Below, in pieces: positions 8,682 through 16,106 of a stretch of 37,815 bases of DNA. Position 1 is the first letter of the stretch. Every line of letters begins with the position of its first letter. Position numbers and translations under genes: made by a program. Location: positions 1 to 37,815 of IMG/VR virus record IMGVR_UViG_3300031539_008576. One strand, given 5' to 3'. Origin of the DNA: a virus. Under the pieces are notes generated by a model. That model did not search any database. It saw only the letters and a list, made by a program, of their open reading frames with translations, and was not told the DNA's origin.

Positions 8682-8939
8682 ATGATTGACTTAAGGCGTG
8701 TTACAAGTAGGGACTTTTATCCAATTCACTTTCCTCCAATAGGCAGAACTGCCGAGGAAAAAGAAAAATGGCGCAAAACCGCGATAGTGTTTCAATTCAG
8801 GAACGGAGAATACATTATTTGGGCAATTGCTGAACATAGGGTACTGGCAGAAAGATGGTTTAGATTTACCCTTAAGAGGGCAATAAAAGAGCTTGAAACA
8901 GAAGGCTGGATAATAGAATTAGATAATTGGAGGTATTGA
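8682..8939 (+). CDS. Hypothetical protein, 85 aa
   Basis: ATG 8682 follows AGGAGGCGAAAA. The product is small and rich in Trp/Arg (RKTAIVFQFRNGEYIIW, then HRVLAERWFRFTLKRAIKEL) with no visible motif, signal or membrane span. It lies between two cargo genes with gaps of 15 and 1 nt. Function unknown. Confidence 0.5.
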   Translation: MIDLRRVTSRDFYPIHFPPIGRTAEEKEKWRKTAIVFQFRNGEYIIWAIAEHRVLAERWFRFTLKRAIKELETEGWIIELDNWRY

Positions 8940-8940
8940 T

Positions 8941-9603
8941 ATGTTAACATCAAGATTTTTTACGTCGAACGACAAAAGACTGGATACGGTTGTATTCCCC
9001 CTCCCTACTCCTTGGTGGAGCAGGCCGTACGAATATGCGTGGGCTGCGGAGTTTGTTAAGCCTACCGATGTTGTGCTAGATGCCGCTTGTGGTATTGCGC
9101 ATCCGTTTAAGTTTTATCTGGCAGGTAAATGCAAAGCTGTCCATGCGGTGGATAAGGATGAACGGATAAATGACTATATTAAAATTGGTGATGAAATACA
9201 AAAAGCTTTCGGGGATGATGCATTAAAATCATTCATTGAAAGTGAGATGTATTGTGAGCCTCATTGTAAGCAAGGGGATATAACTGCCCTTCCCTATAAG
9301 AACAACATGTTTGACAAAGTATTTTCCATTAGTGTTATTGAACATTTACCTGAAAGCGATATACAGGCAGCGTTGAAAGAATTTCATCGAACGTTAAAGA
9401 AAAACGGAACTCTCATTCTGACAGCAGATTATCCGACGGCAGCAATGATTACAGTTAAAGACTTTGCGGAGAACGCTGGGTTTAAATTGGCCGGCGATAT
9501 TATTCCTGCATTACCTGATAATGCAATTTGCTTGAAGTATTTGGGCACAAAATCGCTGAATTGCTTCCGGATGGCGTTGGTTAAAAAGAAGGCTGGTGAA
9601 TAA
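8941..9603 (+). CDS. Class I SAM-dependent methyltransferase
   Basis: The 220-residue product has SAM motif VLDAACGIAHPFKFYLAG near residue 45, an acidic AVDKDE that should bind the ribose, QGDITALPYKNNMFDKV and VIEHLPESDI, matching Methyltransf_11-type enzymes. The motif I glycine pattern is AACGIA rather than GCGxG, a mild variation. The stop of the previous gene and this ATG are one base apart, with GGAGG in the previous gene's final codons. It is the second methyltransferase of the cargo cluster and the two are not close copies. Confidence 0.8.
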   Translation: MLTSRFFTSNDKRLDTVVFPLPTPWWSRPYEYAWAAEFVKPTDVVLDAACGIAHPFKFYLAGKCKAVHAVDKDERINDYIKIGDEIQKAFGDDALKSFIESEMYCEPHCKQGDITALPYKNNMFDKVFSISVIEHLPESDIQAALKEFHRTLKKNGTLILTADYPTAAMITVKDFAENAGFKLAGDIIPALPDNAICLKYLGTKSLNCFRMALVKKKAGE

Positions 9604-9605
9604 CC

Positions 9606-9770
9606 TTGCAGGAAATTAAGTGCAAAGATGACAATAAGACACTATTATATAAGGATGGTAAAGATCTAGTAATTCAATGCAAGAGGTGCAAGGGTAACGG
9701 GAAATTGCAATTTCGCCGAGTGCCTCTTGAAGCAATCATGAAGTCAACTGAAAAAGAAATAAAGATTTAG
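9606..9770 (+). CDS. Com-like zinc-finger small protein, first Cys pair degenerate
   Basis: A 54-residue TTG-start frame with GGTGAATAACC upstream, beginning two bases after the previous stop. The pattern EIKCKDD..., about 20 residues, then VIQCKRCKG resembles the Mu Com-type zinc finger, in which two CxxC pairs bind Zn and the protein regulates translation by binding mRNA. Here the first pair has lost its second Cys (CKDD), so only three ligands remain. In Mu, Com regulates the mom DNA-modification gene; here it closes a region with methyltransferases. Identification rests on a short sequence. Confidence 0.5.
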   Translation: MQEIKCKDDNKTLLYKDGKDLVIQCKRCKGNGKLQFRRVPLEAIMKSTEKEIKI

Positions 9771-9797
9771 TGTTCCAAAGTACCCTAGTGGTCAAGT

Positions 9798-9839
9798 GAA
9801 CCAGAAGGTAAATATAATTTACTTTTCTGGTTCTTTTTT
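9798..9839 (+). terminator. Intrinsic terminator closing the cargo region
   Basis: Perfect 9-bp inverted repeat GAACCAGAA / TTCTGGTTC (9798-9806 with 9825-9833), extended inside by GTAAA/TTTAC, followed by a run of six T. It separates the cargo genes from the portal and the morphogenesis operon. Confidence 0.85.
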
Positions 9840-9869
9840 ATTGCTCAAAATTAAAGGCAGGTGATGCAT

Positions 9870-11285
9870 ATGGCATTTTGGGATATATTCACTCCCCGGT
9901 CAAGAGCTGCGCCTAAAGACCCTCCATCAGGCAGACAAACACAGATAGGTTCAGGGTATTCCTCTACCTTATCTCCATATACCTCCCGGACGCATGATGT
10001 CCTTCATCATTTAAGACATATCAGGGATGAATCTCAGGCGCTTGAATTCCTCAAAAAAGTCAATCCGGATGTGTCGATGGCGGTCTGGAACTTCGTAAGG
10101 CTTGCGAATCAGGGAAATGAGATGCAGTTTTACACTTCCGGAAAGACAAAAGCGCGAATGACATATGTTGAGGATAAATGGCGGGAGTTTGCGGCGCGGA
10201 TAAACGAAATTAGTAATTCGGGGCTTGATGGGTTGATAGACCAGTTTCATTACAGTGCATTTTTATTGGGTGGACAAGGTGCTGAGGCTGAGGTAACAGA
10301 GGATAGAACTGATATATACGATGTTTATGCCGTAAAACCGCAAACAGTACTCTGGGAACTTGGAGATATCGACAATCATAAGAAATGGGTGCCATATCAG
10401 TGGCAAATGGGCAAAAAGGCATATCTTGACCCTGCTCATGCTAATTTCTTCTGGGTGCCTTCTGATCCTGATATTGGGGATCCACGGGGAAGCTTAACTA
10501 TGGTGCCGGTGCTGCAGGCTGTCGATTTTCAGATGCAAATTTTGCAGGATTTACAAGCCGTTCTGCATCACCAGGGGTACCAGAGGACGGATATAGTTAT
10601 TGACCTTGCAAAGCTCGAAAACTATTGTCCATCAGACATAAAAAGCAATATGAAAAAGAAATATGAATGGTTGCAAGCGGAATGCACGAGAATAAAAACG
10701 GTGGTTGAATCTCTAAAACCCGATAGTGATTACATTCATGGCGACGATATCAAAATCAATATGGCCCAAGGTGCGAATTCTGGCAGGAGTTTAGATGTAA
10801 GGGCGGTAACGGAATTAGTTGATGTACAGATGCTTAACGGCTCCAAACAAATGGGTATTATGACTAACCGTGTCGGCGGATTGGGTTCCACAGAATCATG
10901 GGGCTCAATAACGCTAAAAATCTTCACGGATGGCGTAATGTCTTGCCAAAGAGGTTCAAAGAGACTCATGGAAGAAATTGCCCGCTTATGGCTTCGAGTA
11001 AATGGCATTCAAGGCATACCATCGTTCAAGCACAATATTGTTAACTGGGAGAACGAAGAGCAACGTTTAAAAGTTAAACTTATGGAAGAACAATTCCACG
11101 CAATTGCTGTTATAATGGGTTGGGAAAAGAATACAGATGCAGCGGCGCAGGTAGTGAAGGCTGAGAAGGATGCAGTCGTAGACCCATTGTATGACTCAAT
11201 CAAAGTAAGCTTTAGTAATGGCAACGTAGATGGAAGTTCCAATAAGAAGGATTTGGTTCAAGAAAAACCGCCAAGCCTTACTTGA
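9870..11285 (+). CDS. Phage portal protein
   Basis: A 471-residue product in the position and size range of a portal, upstream of protease/scaffold, decoration and capsid genes. Visible features are a Pro/Ser-rich N-terminal arm, DPRGSLTMVPVLQAVDFQMQ in the middle as in many portals, an acidic/amphipathic clip region, and a stem-like helix RLKVKLMEEQFHAI near the C-terminus. Twelve copies would form the DNA channel at one capsid vertex. ATG 9870 is chosen because AGGCAGGTGAT lies at correct spacing; nearby GTG/ATG codons fall inside that site. Its 3' end overlaps the RHH gene of cassette 2 tail-to-tail. Confidence 0.8.
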   Translation: MAFWDIFTPRSRAAPKDPPSGRQTQIGSGYSSTLSPYTSRTHDVLHHLRHIRDESQALEFLKKVNPDVSMAVWNFVRLANQGNEMQFYTSGKTKARMTYVEDKWREFAARINEISNSGLDGLIDQFHYSAFLLGGQGAEAEVTEDRTDIYDVYAVKPQTVLWELGDIDNHKKWVPYQWQMGKKAYLDPAHANFFWVPSDPDIGDPRGSLTMVPVLQAVDFQMQILQDLQAVLHHQGYQRTDIVIDLAKLENYCPSDIKSNMKKKYEWLQAECTRIKTVVESLKPDSDYIHGDDIKINMAQGANSGRSLDVRAVTELVDVQMLNGSKQMGIMTNRVGGLGSTESWGSITLKIFTDGVMSCQRGSKRLMEEIARLWLRVNGIQGIPSFKHNIVNWENEEQRLKVKLMEEQFHAIAVIMGWEKNTDAAAQVVKAEKDAVVDPLYDSIKVSFSNGNVDGSSNKKDLVQEKPPSLT

Positions 11286-11439
11286 TTTTGCCGTATTCCT
11301 TTAGCAACTGAGTAACCGCTTTGTCCAACAACTTTGACATTGGTATCATGGTTTCCTTAGACAGTTTTTGTAATTCTTCGAGTAATTTTTTATCCAGAGT
11401 ATTTGTAAAGCGTTCCCTGTTAATTAAATCGTTTGCCAT
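11278..11439 (-). CDS. Ribbon-helix-helix DNA-binding protein, cassette 2
   Basis: A 53-residue minus-strand gene: RERFTNTLDKKLLEELQKLS (strand plus first helix), then IPMSKLLDKAVTQLLKEY (second helix), as in RHH_3-type regulators. The start follows CGGAGGTGATCTT. The upstream frame extends to 11487 but that part covers the promoter. Its stop codon region overlaps the portal's end by 8 bp. It is clearly related to the RHH gene near 15.9 kb (shared LQKLSK, IPxSxLLDxAVxxLL). It should repress the divergent LAGLIDADG gene promoter and its own. Confidence 0.75.
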   Translation of the reverse strand: MANDLINRERFTNTLDKKLLEELQKLSKETMIPMSKLLDKAVTQLLKEYGKIK

Positions 11440-11458
11440 AAGATCACCTCCGATTTTC

Positions 11459-11530
11459 ATTGTATATCTTAAACAAGCGTAAGTCAATTTGATTATTGTT
11501 ATTGCAGTTTACGTAAGTTTATGATACAAT
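11459..11530. promoter_or_regulatory. Divergent promoters of cassette 2 with palindromic site
   Basis: Plus strand: TTGCAG (11502-11507), 17 bp, TACAAT (11525-11530). Minus strand: TTGACT (11487-11482), 17 bp, TACAAT (11464-11459). The palindrome TTACGTAA (11509-11516) lies in the plus spacer next to the -35 box, and the minus spacer begins with the related TACGC. The nuclease transcript would start close to its ribosome site, leaving almost no leader. Confidence 0.65.
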
Positions 11531-11548
11531 GATTATGAGGTGGTTAAA

Positions 11549-12505
11549 GTGACAAATGAAGTCAAAGAATGGTTGAAGTTGCGTGAAGATAAAATTAGTT
11601 TAACTCAAATTGCTAAAATGTATGGAATGTCAAGGGAAACATTGAGAAGAAGACTTTTGTCCGTAGGTGCTTTCACTGGTGAGTTTTTTAAAAACTTAGA
11701 GTTTGATAAAGATACTATTATTCATCAATATCAATCTGGTATTTCCATATCTGCAATAGCGAGAGAAAACAATTGCACAAGGGGAACTATTGCAAGGTTT
11801 TTAACCAAAAATAATATTGCAACAAGAGATCGTGACGAACAAGTGCAGATAGAAAAAGGCAATGGATTGAGGAAAACTGTAAACCGAAACTTTTTTAATT
11901 CTTGGAGTAATGAAATGGCTTATGTTTTAGGTTGGATAACTACAGATGGTTGTATTCTAAGCAATTTAAAGTCATTCCACATTACCAGTATAGACATTGA
12001 CCACCTATATAAATTGTCAAGTTTAATGGAAACAGACGTAAAAATAACGCTTTACAAGGGAAAAGGAAATGCTCGCTTAGCTGGTAAGGTATTTATCGGA
12101 AGTAAGTACATGGTGAAAAAACTTTTAAATATCGGGATTATTCCTAGAAAAACAGGAAAAATTCAAATGCCACTTGTTCCGGATGAATATCTCAGTCATT
12201 TTTTCAGAGGTGTATTTGAAGGTGATGGCACTATATTTGTTAGAAAAGGTCAAGCTGTGCTCAAAGTTTATAATGGTTCAAATGGATTTTTATGTGAATT
12301 AAACAGGCGTATTTCTGAATGTTTAAATATACGCAGTGGTTCAATATACAAAGTTAAAGGATGCAATTCTCGAACACTATATTTTGGAAGTCACGAAAGG
12401 ATTGTAAGCTTATTTGATTTTATGTACAGCGGAGTTACGGAAAATATGATACTTGAGCGCAAATATAATACATTCCTTGAATATCTCAAATTAAAAGGCA
12501 GGTGA
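11549..12505 (+). CDS. LAGLIDADG homing endonuclease with N-terminal helix-turn-helix domains
   Basis: 318 residues. The N-terminal ~100 residues hold two helix-turn-helix-like segments (ISLTQIAKMYGMSRETLRRR and ISISAIARENNCTRGTIARF) for DNA recognition. The nuclease part has two LAGLIDADG motifs, LGWITTDGCI and FRGVFEGDGTI, with the acidic metal-binding residues kept. It is inserted between portal and protease genes and would cut an uninterrupted copy of the locus. GTG 11549 is chosen because GAGGTGG is 5 nt upstream. The last codons (KGR, stop) are formed by AAAGGCAGGTGA, which is also the ribosome site of the next gene. Divergent from RHH cassette 2. Confidence 0.85.
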   Translation: MTNEVKEWLKLREDKISLTQIAKMYGMSRETLRRRLLSVGAFTGEFFKNLEFDKDTIIHQYQSGISISAIARENNCTRGTIARFLTKNNIATRDRDEQVQIEKGNGLRKTVNRNFFNSWSNEMAYVLGWITTDGCILSNLKSFHITSIDIDHLYKLSSLMETDVKITLYKGKGNARLAGKVFIGSKYMVKKLLNIGIIPRKTGKIQMPLVPDEYLSHFFRGVFEGDGTIFVRKGQAVLKVYNGSNGFLCELNRRISECLNIRSGSIYKVKGCNSRTLYFGSHERIVSLFDFMYSGVTENMILERKYNTFLEYLKLKGR

Positions 12506-12510
12506 TGGTA

Positions 12511-12720
12511 GTGGAAATGATAAACATTCGGGGGCAAAACTTCAATCAGACGGACCCAAAACCAACAGTGAATAGATGTCCCAAATGCGGATTTGCTCTC
12601 ATTAGAATTCCAGGCGGTCATGTATGTGGACAATGTAATTTTAAATCAAAGAAGGAAGGTGGTAAATATGCCAGATATATACGGAGTACCAACCGAAGCT
12701 CAACTTGCAAAAATAAATAA
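12511..12720 (+). CDS. Small zinc-ribbon protein
   Basis: A 69-residue product with two CxxC knuckles, RCPKCGF and VCGQCNF, about 14 residues apart: a zinc ribbon for nucleic acid or protein binding. GTG 12511 has AGGCAGGTGAT upstream, matching the portal's spacing; ATG 12517 is the alternative. It overlaps the start of the next gene by 53 nt in another frame, so translation is probably coupled. The tail is basic. Function in assembly unknown. Confidence 0.6.
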   Translation: MEMINIRGQNFNQTDPKPTVNRCPKCGFALIRIPGGHVCGQCNFKSKKEGGKYARYIRSTNRSSTCKNK

Positions 12721-14113
12721 GCTTGCAAGACGAAAGCTTAGCGAAGAAGATGTTTTTGTTTTTCCATCAAAGCTTGCTGGCGACATGATAATTCCCGACC
12801 GGTATGTCCAGCTTCAAAAAGAGTTGCTTGACGTTTTTGCCGCAAATGCAAACAAGGGCGTTTCGTTTCTTCTTGACCATAGTTGGCATAATGGCGGATT
12901 CCTCGGAGTAGGCGGTCGACCAAAACCAGCCATTCCTTACGGACGAACTTTCGAATCGCAATATGGACCTGGCATTGAGGAAGGAGAAACTATTTCTCTT
13001 AACGGTTCTACATATATGATGCGAGGCGTCGATATCGACGGTATAAACACAGATGGTCTTATCCGGAGCATAGAAGGTGGAACGCTTTTTGATACTTCCA
13101 TAGGCTTTTACTTTAATGTCGGCATTTGCTCGATATGCGGGAACGATCTTTTCCATAGCGATGATTGCCCTCATTATCCAGGAGAGACATATAAAATCAA
13201 GAAGGAAGACGATTCCGAAGAAGAGCTCTTATGCTACATTAAAGCATGTCCTCCCGGCGGGTTATATGAGCATTCCGGTGTCTTCGATGGCGCATATCCT
13301 GGATCTGAAATCATGTCTATGTCTGCTGGGGATGAGCTTCAAAATGAACACGGTATCTATCAGGTCATAACCGACCTAAAAGATATAGACCCCTTAAAAC
13401 CTATTATAGCCACATATAGTGAGCGAACCGGTTTGTTGACCATGGTCAAAAAAGCAAACCACAAAAAGCCATTTGCTATCGGAGGACTGATTGAGCATGC
13501 CAAGGTCTCTGCTACAGACCGCGACAGCATATTTGCTATAGGCGACAGAATAGGTGTTTCAAGGGAACAGGTTAAGAACATAGCTAATCTCGTTTTGAAA
13601 GGAGATGAACCAAAAGTGAGTTTAAATGAAAAAACTCTTAAAATGCTCGAAGAATTTGGCGTAACCTTCAAGGAAGGCGAAACCAAAGCTGAAGAGCTGT
13701 TTAATCAGTTGGGTGAAAAGTGGGATTCTGCAGTCCAGAAAATAAAGGATTCTGTTGAACCGATAAAGCCGCTTGCAGCTTTTATGACCAGTGAGCAGGT
13801 AGTTGAAAAGCTCGGTAAGGAAACATCAGCAGATGCTATCTTGAAGCTGGCTGTTGAAGGTAGGGACTATCACCAAAAGGTAGTTGATGATGCCATAGCA
13901 ATGGGCGTCAGGGCTATGGGCAATGACTTCCCTGCTGATACCTGGAAGAATACCTTTGCAACAATGGGTACTCCGGCAATTCAGGATATCGCCAAAACTT
14001 GGGAAGCTCAGGCAAAAGCAACTATCCCGGCAAAAAGACAGACGGATCCAGCAGCAGGTCAGGGAAACGCTTCTGTTGGTGACTTACCTGATGAAGCTTA
14101 CAAAATGAAATAA
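12668..14113 (+). CDS. Putative prohead protease fused to scaffold domain
   Basis: 481 residues placed between portal and capsid genes, where protease and scaffold belong. The N-terminal part has protease-like landmarks: SFLLDHSWHN (candidate catalytic His), IPYGRTFES, and LFDTSIGFYF (candidate Ser), comparable to the His and Ser motifs of HK97-type prohead proteases. A Cys/His insert CSICGNDLFHSDDCPHYPG near residue 155 should bind zinc. From about residue 317 the sequence is helical and charged like a scaffold. GTG 13616 with AAAGGAGA upstream could start a separate scaffold chain. ATG 12668 follows AGGAAGGTGG. The protease assignment is by position and short motifs. Confidence 0.6.
   Translation: MPDIYGVPTEAQLAKINKLARRKLSEEDVFVFPSKLAGDMIIPDRYVQLQKELLDVFAANANKGVSFLLDHSWHNGGFLGVGGRPKPAIPYGRTFESQYGPGIEEGETISLNGSTYMMRGVDIDGINTDGLIRSIEGGTLFDTSIGFYFNVGICSICGNDLFHSDDCPHYPGETYKIKKEDDSEEELLCYIKACPPGGLYEHSGVFDGAYPGSEIMSMSAGDELQNEHGIYQVITDLKDIDPLKPIIATYSERTGLLTMVKKANHKKPFAIGGLIEHAKVSATDRDSIFAIGDRIGVSREQVKNIANLVLKGDEPKVSLNEKTLKMLEEFGVTFKEGETKAEELFNQLGEKWDSAVQKIKDSVEPIKPLAAFMTSEQVVEKLGKETSADAILKLAVEGRDYHQKVVDDAIAMGVRAMGNDFPADTWKNTFATMGTPAIQDIAKTWEAQAKATIPAKRQTDPAAGQGNASVGDLPDEAYKMK
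13598..13618 (+). promoter_or_regulatory. Candidate internal translation start for free scaffold
   Basis: AAAGGAGA at 13598-13605 precedes an in-frame GTG (13616-13618), at a rather long spacing of about 11 nt. The position is the junction between protease-like and helical regions. Nested scaffold starts are known in lambda-type protease/scaffold genes. The downstream product would begin VSLNEKTLKMLEEFG. Confidence 0.35.
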
Positions 14114-14142
14114 GCAAGTAAAGCAAGTAAATAAATAAGTTT

Positions 14143-14169
14143 AAAGCCGCTAAACAGCGGTTATTTTTA
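14143..14169 (+). terminator. Terminator-like hairpin after protease/scaffold gene
   Basis: AGCCGCT, loop AAAC, AGCGGTT (14145-14162) followed by a T-rich tract. It is short and has one G-T pair, so it may only reduce read-through between scaffold and decoration genes. Confidence 0.55.
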
Positions 14170-14200
14170 TGACAAAATTTGTGAAGGGATGTGAAAAACA

Positions 14201-14617
14201 ATGTCAAGACGTGTACAGGATTTTGAAGGCATAGGTGCAAGGTATGTGACATATCAGACTCATGGTAGCGTAAGCGCTGTAGCTCTTGTTTCCGGTGCTG
14301 CTTATGTTTATGCTTCGGCATGCGCTGTAACAATTACCGGTAATGGTCAGATGGGTTATGGTGATGCTGGCGACCCGTTGGATGGCATTATCGACAGATA
14401 TGAAGATGATGGATATATGGGTGTTCAGGTTGAAGGTTATAAGACTGCTCCTGGTATATCGGGTTACTTGCCAACGGCAGGCGATTATGTTTGTGTTGAT
14501 GGATCAGGCGCAGTAAGTGCATGCGCAATTCAAACTGCAGCTGGTCGCGGCCAAGCACGTGCAGAGTCAGTTGATGATACAGCAGAGGTCAACACTGTTG
14601 TAGTGTTCATAGGCTAA
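14201..14617 (+). CDS. Capsid decoration protein (DUF2190-like)
   Basis: A 138-residue product rich in Gly, Ala, Val and Thr, with MGYGDAGDPLDGIID near residue 50, resembling DUF2190-type head decoration proteins that bind the capsid after expansion. It lies between scaffold and major capsid genes, the usual place for a gpD-type protein. ATG follows GAAGGGATGTG. No signal or membrane segment. Terminator-like hairpins on both sides would give it its own transcript level. Confidence 0.7.
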   Translation: MSRRVQDFEGIGARYVTYQTHGSVSAVALVSGAAYVYASACAVTITGNGQMGYGDAGDPLDGIIDRYEDDGYMGVQVEGYKTAPGISGYLPTAGDYVCVDGSGAVSACAIQTAAGRGQARAESVDDTAEVNTVVVFIG

Positions 14618-14642
14618 ACTTTGTCACTCGACAAAAGATAAA

Positions 14643-14691
14643 TGCCCGAAACAGGGCAATCATGCAGACCGTTTATTAGCGGTCTATTTTT
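14643..14691 (+). terminator. Two tandem terminator hairpins before the capsid gene
   Basis: TGCCC/GGGCA (14643-14658), then AGACCG, 8-nt loop, CGGTCT (14666-14685) followed by ATTTTT. The second is the stronger terminator. Both stand between decoration and capsid genes. Confidence 0.6.
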
Positions 14692-14723
14692 GTGCTCAAA
14701 TCATTGAAAGGATGTGAAATTTA

Positions 14724-15809
14724 ATGGGTAAAATTGCATTAGCAAGAGAAATGTATGACCAGGCAAAAAAAGAGGGCATAACATTTACTCAACTGCTCGA
14801 TAGACTTGACCCAAATAGTGAAGTTTCGACATTATCGGCTTTGGAAAGACAATTTAAAGAACACGGTATAGTGACAAAAACTATTCCGGAAAAGGGAATT
14901 AACGCTTCAAAGGTCGATGCGTTTTATAGGACTGATGAAAGCAAAGTCCTTTTCCCTGAATTTGTTGGTGCAACACTAAGAGAAAGTCTGATTGCAGACA
15001 GTATTATACGATATCTTGTCGGCATGACTACTCCTATTGAGGGAAATGCCTATAGGACAATTTACTGTAAAAATACTACTGCAAATACGAAGGCTGCAAA
15101 GAGAAAAAGAGTTGTAGAAGCCACAGACCTTCCAAAATCCAGGCTTGTTACTGCTGAGAACACAACCAAAATATACAAGTTTGGTAACGCAATCGAGTCA
15201 TCCTATGAAGTTATCCGCAGGATGAAAATTGATTTGCTGGCACTTCATATCAGAAGGATCGGGCAGCAGGCAAGTTGTGATGAAGTTCTGGATATCCTGG
15301 ATGTAATCTTGGATGGCGACGGAAATGACAATGCCGCAACTCAGTATAAAAACACTACTCTTGATACCTCCGCATCTTCAGGGACCCTTTCTCAGAACGC
15401 GTTGATTTCATTCTTGCTGAAGTTCTTCCCATACAAATGCAATACTATGGTTGCCAACGAAGCTGGTTTATTGCAGATATTAAATGTGCTCTTCCCCGCT
15501 GCTACTGCATCCCATCTTGTTGCATTGCTCATCGGTGGAATGGCATTGCCGGCCAAGGTTCAAATGCCTCAGGGCATATTCTCTGAATTCACCCTACTCT
15601 ATGAGCCTCAGGTTGAAGCTCTCAATGCCCATGCTGCCATTTATGGACTTGACTCAAGGTACGCAATTGAGAAGGTCACTGAAATCGGCTCGGAAGTGCA
15701 AGAGGCAGGAAGATTCATATTGAATCAGACGGAAGTTCTGACGATCTCCGAGAATGCTGGTTTCAACAAGATCATGCAGGAAGCGTCGGCTGTGCTTGAA
15801 ATAAATTGA
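14724..15809 (+). CDS. Major capsid protein
   Basis: A 361-residue product in the capsid position with GAAAGGATGTG upstream. An N-terminal helical arm of ~60 residues (KIALAREMYDQAKKEG) precedes a core with VLFPEFVGATLRESL, IEGNAYRTIY and a long spine helix region (EVIRRMKIDLLALHIRRIG), consistent with an HK97-type fold. The C-terminal EVQEAGRFILNQTEVLTISE resembles the closing strand of such shells. It would assemble the icosahedral head around the scaffold. A homing cassette has inserted just behind it. Fold assignment is by pattern and context. Confidence 0.75.
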   Translation: MGKIALAREMYDQAKKEGITFTQLLDRLDPNSEVSTLSALERQFKEHGIVTKTIPEKGINASKVDAFYRTDESKVLFPEFVGATLRESLIADSIIRYLVGMTTPIEGNAYRTIYCKNTTANTKAAKRKRVVEATDLPKSRLVTAENTTKIYKFGNAIESSYEVIRRMKIDLLALHIRRIGQQASCDEVLDILDVILDGDGNDNAATQYKNTTLDTSASSGTLSQNALISFLLKFFPYKCNTMVANEAGLLQILNVLFPAATASHLVALLIGGMALPAKVQMPQGIFSEFTLLYEPQVEALNAHAAIYGLDSRYAIEKVTEIGSEVQEAGRFILNQTEVLTISENAGFNKIMQEASAVLEIN

Positions 15810-15824
15810 CAAATTTCTACAAAT

Positions 15825-15842
15825 AAGGGGTTAAATCCCCTT
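15825..15842. terminator. Weak bidirectional hairpin between capsid gene and RHH cassette 3
   Basis: AAGGGG, loop TTAAAT, CCCCTT. It includes the RHH stop codon and could slow transcription from both sides. The T-tracts are short, so termination is uncertain. Confidence 0.4.
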
Positions 15843-16004
15843 TACGTCATATTTGCTAAGTAAGTCCTCTACAGCTTCATCGAGTAGCCTTGAAATCGGT
15901 ATGCGCGTAGTTTTTGAAAGTTTTTGCAGACTAATAAATAATTTGTTTTCTATGGCATTGGAAAGCGGTGTTCTGTTTTTTAAGCGCAATTTCTTATCAT
16001 CCAT
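15831..16004 (-). CDS. Ribbon-helix-helix DNA-binding protein, cassette 3
   Basis: A 57-residue minus-strand gene: RTPLSNAIENKLFISLQKLS (strand and first helix), then RIPISRLLDEAVEDLLSKY. Closely patterned on the cassette 2 RHH (shared LQKLSK, IPxSxLLDxAVxxLL), so both derive from one family. ATG 16004 follows GGGAGGTAATTCC; the upstream frame to 16046 crosses the promoter region. Divergent from the zinc-ribbon nuclease and tail-to-tail with the capsid gene. It probably controls the shared promoter region. Confidence 0.75.
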   Translation of the reverse strand: MDDKKLRLKNRTPLSNAIENKLFISLQKLSKTTRIPISRLLDEAVEDLLSKYDVKGI

Positions 16005-16026
16005 GGAATTACCTCCCTTTGCATTA

Positions 16027-16088
16027 ATAATACAACAACAAGGCATTGATGTAAAGTGCTTGTACTTACATGTAATTTATGGTACAAT
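16027..16088. promoter_or_regulatory. Divergent promoters of cassette 3 with palindromic site
   Basis: Plus strand: TTGTAC (16060-16065), 17 bp, TACAAT (16083-16088). Minus strand: TTTACA (16055-16050), 17 bp, TATTAT (16032-16027). Palindrome TTACATGTAA (16066-16075) directly follows the plus -35 box, the same place as TTACGTAA in cassette 2. Confidence 0.65.
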
Positions 16089-16106
16089 TATTACTGAGGT
16101 GATGAT

